From the NCBI GenBank assembly GCA_041393535.1, contig JAWKJY010000012.1:1-64000 (forward strand): DNA of 64,000 nucleotides, written 5' to 3'. A program made the position numbers and the translations under genes. Source of the DNA: JAWKJY01 sp041393535 (lineage in GTDB: Bacteria > Actinomycetota > Thermoleophilia > Gaiellales > Gaiellaceae). The notes beneath the pieces were generated by a model that was given only the letters and a program-made list of their open reading frames with translations, was not told where the DNA came from and ran no database searches. How positions within the stretch are numbered: position 1 is the first letter of the stretch; each line of letters begins with the position of its first letter. This document shows, in pieces, positions 58,293 to 64,000 of the stretch.

Positions 58293-59156
58293 TCACGCGT
58301 GCATGGCATTCCCGCGCGCTCGCGCCCGGTAGGCGACCGGTGACTCGCCGAAGCGGCGCTTGAACGCGCGCGAGAGGGCGAACGCGTCGCGGTAGCCGGT
58401 GCGCTGCGCGACCTGCTGGACGGTCAGGTCGGTGAAGCGGACGAGGCGTGCCGCCTCGAGCAGCACGCGGTCGAGCACGAGCTCCTTCGTCGAGCGGCCC
58501 GTCGCGCGCACGAGCGCGCGCGAGAGCGCCGCCTGCGGCACGCCGAGCCGCTCCGCGTAGTGGGCCGCGTCGTGGTGGCGCGCCCAGTCCTGCTCCAGCA
58601 CCGCGGCGAAGCGCCGGTGCAGCTCGACCTCGGCGTCGCGGGCGTCGCGCCGCTCCGTCCGCGCCTCGTCGTACCAGCGCTCGACCCAGAGCAGGACGAC
58701 CGCGAGCAGGTGGCGGAGGAGGTCGGAGCTGCGCGCGTCCGGCGGGCGCGCCGTCTCGGCGGCGATCGCGTCGATCGCGGCGCCGAGCCTCGCGCGCTCG
58801 CCGGCCGGGACGACGACGGCCGTGCCGCCGCACCCCGCGAGCAGCCAGCCGGGCGCGCCGACGAGCAGCTCGTCGAGGACGCGGACGACCGCGCCGACCG
58901 CGTCCTCCGCCTCGAGCAGGACGTGCACCTGGCCGCGCCCGATCAGGGTCAGCGAGCCCGCGCCGAACGCGACCTCCTCGCCGTCGAGCAGGTGCGTGCC
59001 GCGGCCCCGCTCGATCCAGACCAGCTCGTGGTAGTCGTGCCGGTGCGGCTCGCGCACGGGCGCGGCCGGCCCGAGCCCCATCAGCTCGAGCCGCCGCACC
59101 TCGACCGGCCCTGCTCCATCCCGCAGGCGGTCGACCGGAAGCCGCGCCTCCCTCAC
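58293..59156 (-). CDS. AraC-family regulator
   Basis: A 287-residue regulator with a cupin sensor (APVREPHRHDYHELVWIERGRGTHLLDGEEVAFGAGSLTLIGRGQVHVL, about residues 30-80) and a C-terminal AraC DNA-binding part (YAERLGVPQAALSRALVRATGRSTKELVLDRVLLEAARLV, then VQQVAQRTGYRDAFALSRAFKRRFGESPVAYR). GTG 59156 starts 33 bases after the kinase stop codon, so it may be co-transcribed with the kinase at 59189. The VOC gene follows on the same strand. The effector is unknown. Confidence 0.87.
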   Translation of the reverse strand: MREARLPVDRLRDGAGPVEVRRLELMGLGPAAPVREPHRHDYHELVWIERGRGTHLLDGEEVAFGAGSLTLIGRGQVHVLLEAEDAVGAVVRVLDELLVGAPGWLLAGCGGTAVVVPAGERARLGAAIDAIAAETARPPDARSSDLLRHLLAVVLLWVERWYDEARTERRDARDAEVELHRRFAAVLEQDWARHHDAAHYAERLGVPQAALSRALVRATGRSTKELVLDRVLLEAARLVRFTDLTVQQVAQRTGYRDAFALSRAFKRRFGESPVAYRARARGNAMHA

Positions 59157-59188
59157 GCGGGCGACGATAGCGCCCGCGGCAGCGGCTC

Positions 59189-61066
59189 CTACGCCGCCAG
59201 CTCGCGGCGGCCGTCCTCCTGGACGGCCGGGACGAGCGGCAGCTCCACCACGAAGGTGGTCCCGACTCCGACCTCGCTCGTGAACGAGATCGTTCCCCCG
59301 TGCCCCTCGGCGATCGTCTTGGTGATCGTCAGGCCGAGCCCCGTGCCCTGGATCCGCTGGCTCGTCGCCGTCGAGGCCCGGAAGAATCGCTGGAACAGCT
59401 TCTCCTGCTCGGCGGCCGGGATGCCGATGCCGGAGTCGGCCACCTCGAGCCGCACCGTGCCTGCCTCCTCGCTCAGCCGGACGCGGACGTCGCCGCCCTC
59501 GAGCGTGAACTTGATCGCGTTCGAGACGAGGTTGTCCGCGAGCTGCGAGAGCCGTGCGGGATCCCCGACGAGCGGCAGCGACGCGGGCGCGTCGAGCAGC
59601 ACCGAGACGCACTTCGACTCGGCGCGCGGGCGCTGGCTCTCGACGCACTCGGAGATCACCTGCGCGAGGTCCATCCGCTCCGGCTCGAGCGAGAACTTGC
59701 CGGCCTGGACGCGCGCGATGAAGAGCAGGTCGCCGACGAGGCGCAGCAGCCGCTGCGCGTTGCGCCGTGCGACCCCGACGAAGTGGCGCTGCTCGTCGCC
59801 GAGCTCCTCGTCCTCGAGCACGAGGTCGAGGTAGCCGAGCACGGAGGTCACCGGCGAGCGCAGCTCGTGCGTCACCATCGCGACGAACTCGTCCTTCAGC
59901 TTGTCGAGCTCGCGCAGCTGCTCGTTCTGGGCGGCGAGCTCCAGCTCGATCCGCTTGCGCTCGGTGATGTCGCGGTAGTGCCAGAGATGGCCGCCGGCGT
60001 TGCCGACGAGGAAGGGCACGTGGTCGAGCTCGAAGACGCGCCCGTCGACGAAGCGCAGCTCCTCGCCGCGCAGGTGCTCCCACGACTCCGCGTGGCGCTC
60101 GATCAGCTCGACGAACCGCTCGCCGTCCTCCAGCAGCGGCGTCATCAGGCGCAGCACGTCGTTCCCGTCCATCCGGACGAGCGCCTCCCGCTCCGCGCCG
60201 AGGCCGAAGTCGTTGCAGATCACCTGGTTGACGAACTGCACCTGGCGCGCCTCGTCCTCGACGAGCACGCCGGAGTTGAGGCTCTCGATCAGCGTCATCA
60301 CGAGCGCGGCGACGCGCTCGTTGTCCTCGCGCAGCGCCTTCTGCTCGGTGATGTCCGAGAGCGAGCCGAGGTAGCCGCGCAGCTCGCCGTCCTCGTCGAA
60401 CAGCGGCGACGCCGAGCCGAACACCCACGTCGTCCGCCCGTCCGGCGTCGCGTAGCGGTACTCGCGGCTGAACTCGCGCTCGGACGCGGCGGCGGTCATC
60501 CACTCGAGGAACACCTCGTGGCGATCGTCCGGGTGGACGTTCTTGGCCCAGCCCTCGCCGATCGCCTCGTCCATCGTCATGCCGGAGATCTCGCACCAGC
60601 GCTCGTTGACGAAGGTGCAGCGGCCGAGCCGGTCGGTCTGGAACAGGCCGACGGGCGTGCGGCTGACGAGCAGGCGCAGGCGGCGCTCGTCCTCGGACTG
60701 GCGCGTGACCGCGCACGAGAGGACGACGCCCGCCCCGTCCGGCAGCGGCACCGCCGAGACGTCGACGATCGCGCCGCCGCCGTCGGCTCGCCGCGCGGGC
60801 AGGCGCAGCGTGCGACGCTCGGCCCCGGCGGCGACCTCGGCGACGAAGTCGACGGCGGTCGGGAGCGCGTCGGGCGCGACGAACGGGAGGGTGCCGCCGA
60901 GCACGACCTCCTCGGGCCACCCGAGCGCACGCTCGGCAGCCGGGCTCCATCCCGTGAGCACGCCCTCGGGGGTGCACCACGCGATCGCGGACTGGGATGC
61001 GTTGAGGATCGCCTCGAACACGTCCGCCTGCCCGCGAGACGCCGACGGCCCACCCTGCGGGGCCAT
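59189..61066 (-). CDS. Soluble histidine kinase with three PAS domains
   Basis: A 625-residue kinase with no membrane helix. PAS one is residues 12-110 (FEAILNASQSAIAWCTPEGVLTGWSPAAERALGW), PAS two 130-240 (LLVSRTPVGLFQTDRLGRCTFVNERWCEISGMTMDEAIGEGWAKNVHPDD), PAS three 250-370 (LIESLNSGVLVEDEARQVQFVNQVICNDF). HisKA follows with the phospho-His in FVAMVTHELRSPVTSVLG, then HATPase_c (LVSNAIKFTLEGG, DSGIGIPAAEQ, GTGLGLTITKTI). No response regulator is beside it. ATG 61066 has no ribosome site; GTG 61078 is an option. Confidence 0.87.
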   Translation of the reverse strand: MAPQGGPSASRGQADVFEAILNASQSAIAWCTPEGVLTGWSPAAERALGWPEEVVLGGTLPFVAPDALPTAVDFVAEVAAGAERRTLRLPARRADGGGAIVDVSAVPLPDGAGVVLSCAVTRQSEDERRLRLLVSRTPVGLFQTDRLGRCTFVNERWCEISGMTMDEAIGEGWAKNVHPDDRHEVFLEWMTAAASEREFSREYRYATPDGRTTWVFGSASPLFDEDGELRGYLGSLSDITEQKALREDNERVAALVMTLIESLNSGVLVEDEARQVQFVNQVICNDFGLGAEREALVRMDGNDVLRLMTPLLEDGERFVELIERHAESWEHLRGEELRFVDGRVFELDHVPFLVGNAGGHLWHYRDITERKRIELELAAQNEQLRELDKLKDEFVAMVTHELRSPVTSVLGYLDLVLEDEELGDEQRHFVGVARRNAQRLLRLVGDLLFIARVQAGKFSLEPERMDLAQVISECVESQRPRAESKCVSVLLDAPASLPLVGDPARLSQLADNLVSNAIKFTLEGGDVRVRLSEEAGTVRLEVADSGIGIPAAEQEKLFQRFFRASTATSQRIQGTGLGLTITKTIAEGHGGTISFTSEVGVGTTFVVELPLVPAVQEDGRRELAA

Positions 61067-61192
61067 TGGGGATGTCACGCCTGATTCATCGGCACTACGG
61101 GATGCGCCCTTGAGCGGACGATCGGGACGCGACCGCACCCGCCGCGGCTGGGGCGGTAGCGTCCACCGGACACGCGAGAGCGAGGAGGGCTC

Positions 61193-61963
61193 ATGTCCAG
61201 GGTGCTCGTCGTCGTCCCGATCCCCCAGCTCGACGAGGTGGGCGTCGCCAACCGCGCCGCGCAGCGCGAGTCGGTCAGGCTCGACCCAGAGCTCGACGTC
61301 GACTACCGGCCGATCAAGGCGGGCCCGGCGTGGGGCGACAGCTACCACGACTGGCTGCTCGGCGACCTCGGCTGCTTCGAGGCTGCCGCGACCGCACAGG
61401 ACGAGGGATATGACGCCGTCGTGATCGACACGATGACCGACTCGGGCCTCGACGCGCTGCGCTCGGTGCTCGACATCCCGGTGATCGGCCCGGCGCGCGC
61501 CTCCTACCTGACCGCGCTCCTGCTCGGCCACCGCTTCTCCGTGCTCACACAGTGGGAGCCGTGGCACGGGATCTACGAGAAGAGCCTGCAGGCCTACGGC
61601 CTCGCCGACCGCTGCGCCTCGATCCGCTCGATCGGCATGCCGCCCGACCTCCGCAACCTACTCGGGGGCAAGGAGGAGGTCGTCTTCCCCCGGCTGCTCG
61701 CAGAGGCCGAGCGCTGCGTCGAGGACGGCGCGCACGTGATCTGCCTCGGCTCGACGACGATGCACCAGGCGGCGGCCTGGCTGGCCGAGCGCCTGCCCGT
61801 CCCCGTCGTGAATCCGGGGCCGCTCACGTACAAGCTCGCCGAGGCGATGATCGCGCTGCGGCTGACGCACAGCCGCGCCGCCTACCGGACGCCGCTCGTG
61901 CCGAAGCGCGAGCTCGTGAGGGCGATGCTCGACGCCGGCGCAGCCTTCGAGGCTGCCACCTGA
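61193..61963 (+). CDS. Asp/Glu/hydantoin racemase-family protein with altered catalytic Cys
   Basis: A 256-residue protein of the aspartate/glutamate/hydantoin racemase fold (LVVVPIPQLDEVGVANRAAQRE, YDAVVIDTMTDSGLDALRSVLDIPVIGPARAS, ISLGS-like ICLGSTTMHQAAAWLAERLPVPVVNPGPLTYKLAEAMI). The two catalytic Cys usually found after strands 2 and 5 are Thr80 (VIDT) and Ser187 (LGS) here, so it probably does not work as a normal two-base racemase. A ribosome site GAGGAGGG precedes ATG 61193. It is divergent from the PAS kinase. Possible decarboxylase, isomerase or ligand-binding role. Confidence 0.8.
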   Translation: MSRVLVVVPIPQLDEVGVANRAAQRESVRLDPELDVDYRPIKAGPAWGDSYHDWLLGDLGCFEAAATAQDEGYDAVVIDTMTDSGLDALRSVLDIPVIGPARASYLTALLLGHRFSVLTQWEPWHGIYEKSLQAYGLADRCASIRSIGMPPDLRNLLGGKEEVVFPRLLAEAERCVEDGAHVICLGSTTMHQAAAWLAERLPVPVVNPGPLTYKLAEAMIALRLTHSRAAYRTPLVPKRELVRAMLDAGAAFEAAT

Positions 61964-62051
61964 GCGGCCCGGCCGCGGGCAGCCTGCCGCCAGCGGCCCC
62001 CGTCTGCACGCAGCGAACGGCTCCCCTCCGCATGCCCGTTCGCGTGCGCAG

Positions 62052-62090
62052 GGCGACGGGGGAAGAGCCGCGAGCTCCTCCCCCGTCGCC
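62052..62090. terminator. Bidirectional terminator
   Basis: An 11-base-pair perfect stem (GGCGACGGGGG with its complement) closed by a 17-base loop that holds an inner GAGC/GCTC pairing. A second imperfect stem lies just before it (about 62007-62050). It separates the racemase-like gene from the acetoin E2 gene. Confidence 0.7.
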
Positions 62091-62104
62091 TGTCACCGAG
62101 CGAG

Positions 62105-63211
62105 TCAGCCGAGGAACTCGAGGATGATCCGGTTCACGTCGCCGGCCGCCTCCAGCATCGGCGAGTGGCCGGCGCCGGGGAGCACCTCGACGCGGGCTCG
62201 AGCCGGGAGCGCGGTGGCGTGGGCGGGCGGGACGATCCGGTCGGCGTCGCCCCAGATCGCGAGCACCGGCACGTCGAGCTCGGCGAGCGCGCCGGCGAGG
62301 TCGATCGCCTGCCTGCCGCCGGGGAACACCTGGTCGGCGATCGCCCGCAGGGCCCCCTGGACGCCGTCGATCCGCTTCACCTTCAGCACGTCCTCGCAGA
62401 GCTGGCGGGTGACGACGGCCGGGTCGGCGAACAGCAGCTGCAGGACCGGCTTGATCTGGTTGCGGCTCTCGGCCGCGAGGAACCCCTCGACGTACTCGCC
62501 GTTGATCTCGGGACCGAGGCCCGCGCTCGCGATCAGGACGAGCGAGGCGACGCGGGCCGGCTGCGTGCGCGCGAGCTCGACCGCGACGGCGCCGCCGAGC
62601 GAGTGGCCGACGAGGTGCGCCCGCTCGACCTCGAGTGCGTCGAGCGCGTCGCCGAGCGCGGCGGCGAGGGTCGCGAGCGAGCCGTCGCCGACGTCCTTCG
62701 AGGAGCCGCCGTGGCCGGGCAGGTCGAGCGTGATCGCCGTCCGGCTCTCGGCGAGCGCGGCCTGCGTGAACAGCCACGTCGTCAGGTCGCCGCCGAACCC
62801 GTGGACGAGCACGACGGTCTCGTCGCCCGAGCCCATCCGCGTCGTCCGGAACGTCCGGCCGCCCGCCTCGACGGTCGTCGTCGCGCCCGCCTCGTCGTCG
62901 TCGGACCCGCCCGGGACGAAGGACGCCTGGAACTCCTCGACGAACGCGTCGATCTCGGCATCGGGCACGGACGCGTCCGCGATCACGCCGAGCAGCGCCC
63001 CGACCGGCAGCTCCTCGCCGACCTGGGCGACGCGCCGCCGCAGGACGCCGGCGGCGGGCGACTCGACGAGGCCGTTGATCTTCTCGGTCTCGACCTCGGC
63101 GATCTCCATGCCCTGGGTGAGCTCGGCACCCTCCTCGACGAGCCAGGCGACGAGCTTCCCCTCGCTCATGGACATGCCCCACTTCGGCATGCCGAGCTTC
63201 GTCACGCTCAT
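62105..63211 (-). CDS. acoC: Acetoin dehydrogenase E2 (lipoyl plus alpha/beta hydrolase)
   Basis: A 368-residue E2 of the acetoin dehydrogenase type. Residues 1-80 are a biotinyl/lipoyl domain (KLGMPKWGMSMSEGKLVAWLVEEGAELTQGMEIAEVETEK44INGLVES) with lipoylated Lys44. A charged linker (residues 88-115) leads to an alpha/beta hydrolase domain (VVLVHGFGGDLTTW, Ser in LVGHSLGGAVAVE, Asp in IWGDADRIVPPAHAT, His in PGAGHSPMLEA) instead of the usual acyltransferase. This is the AcoC design, which transfers acetyl from lipoate to CoA. ATG 63211 overlaps the E1-beta stop by four bases, so they form one operon. Confidence 0.92.
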   Translation of the reverse strand: MSVTKLGMPKWGMSMSEGKLVAWLVEEGAELTQGMEIAEVETEKINGLVESPAAGVLRRRVAQVGEELPVGALLGVIADASVPDAEIDAFVEEFQASFVPGGSDDDEAGATTTVEAGGRTFRTTRMGSGDETVVLVHGFGGDLTTWLFTQAALAESRTAITLDLPGHGGSSKDVGDGSLATLAAALGDALDALEVERAHLVGHSLGGAVAVELARTQPARVASLVLIASAGLGPEINGEYVEGFLAAESRNQIKPVLQLLFADPAVVTRQLCEDVLKVKRIDGVQGALRAIADQVFPGGRQAIDLAGALAELDVPVLAIWGDADRIVPPAHATALPARARVEVLPGAGHSPMLEAAGDVNRIILEFLG

Positions 63212-64000
63212 GCGCGCGACTCCGCCTCGACCACGTCGCGCACGGCGGCCGCGATCCTGTCGACGCTCGGGATGTACGCGTCCTCGAGCACGGGCGCGAA
63301 CGGGACCGGCGTGTGCGGCGCCGTCACCGCCCGGGGAGCCGCCTTCAGCGCGTCGAAGCGGTTCTGCGAGACGAGCGAGACGATGTCCGCGGCGAGCGAG
63401 CAGCGCGGGTTCGACTCGTCGACGACGACGAGGCGCCCCGTGTTCTCGACGCTCTCGTAGATCGACTCCTCGTCGAGCGGCGAGATCGTGCGCGGGTCGA
63501 TCACCTCGCAGTCGATCCCGTCCCCGGCGAGCGCCTCGGCGGCCTGCTCGGCGAACGTGACCATGCGGCCGAGCGCGACGATCGTCACGTCGGAGCCCTC
63601 GCGGACGAAGCGCGCCTCGCCGAACGGCACGACGTACGGCTCCTCGGGCACGTCGCCCTCGTCCGTGTACTGGACCTTGTTCTCGAAGAAGATCACCGGG
63701 TCGTCGTCCCGGATGGCCTGGATCAGCAGGCCCTTCGCGTCGTACGGCGTCGCCGGGACGACGACCTTCAGCCCCGGCACGTGGGTGAACATCGAGTAGA
63801 GGACCTGCGAGTGCTGCGCCGCGGCGCGGAAGCCGGCCCCGTACATCGTCCGGATCACGAGCGGCGTCCGCGGCTTGCCGCCGAACATGTAGCGGAGCTT
63901 CGCCGCCTGGTTCAGGAGCTGGTCGAAGCAGACGCCCATGAAGTCGACGAACATCAGCTCGGCGACCGGGCGGCAGCCCGACGCGGCAGCGCCGACGGCC
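63208..64000 (-). CDS. acoB: Acetoin/pyruvate dehydrogenase E1 beta subunit, 5' part outside the window
   Basis: The frame is open from the window end (reading AVGAAASGCRPVAELMFVDFMGVCFDQLLNQAAKLRYMFGG) to the stop at 63208. It lacks about 60 or more N-terminal residues. The product is the beta chain of a thiamine-diphosphate E1: RTMYGAGFRAAAQHSQVLYSMFTHVPGLKVVVPATPYDAKGLLIQAIRDDDPVIFFENK and the C-terminal transketolase part (DVTIVALGRMVTFAEQAAEALAGDGIDCEVIDPRTISPLDEESI). With the E2 gene after it this makes an acetoin or 2-oxo acid dehydrogenase operon; E1-alpha should lie beyond the right edge. Confidence 0.9.
   Translation of the reverse strand, partial: AVGAAASGCRPVAELMFVDFMGVCFDQLLNQAAKLRYMFGGKPRTPLVIRTMYGAGFRAAAQHSQVLYSMFTHVPGLKVVVPATPYDAKGLLIQAIRDDDPVIFFENKVQYTDEGDVPEEPYVVPFGEARFVREGSDVTIVALGRMVTFAEQAAEALAGDGIDCEVIDPRTISPLDEESIYESVENTGRLVVVDESNPRCSLAADIVSLVSQNRFDALKAAPRAVTAPHTPVPFAPVLEDAYIPSVDRIAAAVRDVVEAESRA

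Overview
The window is very GC-rich, with strong G/C at third codon positions, many GTG starts and dense, mostly intergenic-hairpin-separated genes. Several features point to a high-GC actinobacterium, plausibly of the Thermoleophilia/Solirubrobacterales type: MMPL exporters, F420-type luciferase-like oxidoreductases, an actinobacterial SOS box (CGAAC-N4-GTTCG) on dinB, ArsR/SRPBCC pairs and DUF2254, DUF4262 and DUF6157 proteins. This placement is inferred from gene content only. No rRNA, tRNA, CRISPR array, transposase or phage gene was recognised. The sequence looks like ordinary chromosome.

Layout. 1-930: the start of a secreted fibronectin-III protein, then a small DUF2934 protein. 1.3-6.4 kb: an alpha-glucoside-type sugar ABC importer (ATPase, lipoprotein, two permeases), one permease carrying an inserted extracellular beta domain. 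6.4-9.7 kb: a secreted protein of unknown function and an MMPL exporter. 9.8-17.2 kb: an apparent stress module with a CXXC protein, trehalose-phosphate synthase, a sensor kinase/OmpR regulator pair, a YbdK-type glutamate-cysteine ligase, two paralogous PRC-like proteins and a STAS protein. Copies of one unusual DNA motif, about GTGARGATCCGCTCAC, sit in its control regions. 17.2-21.5 kb: an A2-type cytochrome oxidase subunit I without its partner subunits, and an Old-Yellow-Enzyme/trimethylamine-dehydrogenase-like flavoenzyme.

21.5-30.1 kb holds single metabolic genes (EEP nuclease-like, Kelch lipoprotein, aldo/keto reductase, ArsR+SRPBCC, LLM oxidoreductase, AraC, SQR-like). 30.1-36.8 kb has DUF2254, a second OmpR two-component system with a frameshifted kinase, a DUF2202 protein, a second ArsR+SRPBCC pair, a MOSC protein and a regulator/Clp-N pair. 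36.7-46.7 kb has a hydrolase, asparaginase, RecQ, secreted and lipoprotein genes, UppP, a beta-helix protein and DNA polymerase IV. A 575-base gap at 46.7-47.3 kb contains a well-paired three-way-junction fold. 47.3-51.3 kb has a phosphotransferase, DUF4262 and a NarL-type two-component system. 51.4-56.4 kb is a GntR-controlled catabolic cluster (DHDPS/NAL-family lyase, FAH-family hydrolase, amidohydrolase, alpha/beta hydrolase). 56.5-64 kb has a LamG protein, an AraC/VOC pair, a three-PAS histidine kinase, a racemase-like protein and the acetoin-dehydrogenase E2 and E1-beta genes, the latter running off the end.

Sequence quality matters here. At least five conserved genes (ABC ATPase, the 32-kb kinase, the Clp-N protein, the 42-kb lipoprotein and the phosphotransferase) lose and regain frame through single-base changes, mostly missing G or C in G/C runs. 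That pattern looks more like uncorrected assembly indels than decay, and any 'pseudogene' call in this window should be read with that in mind.
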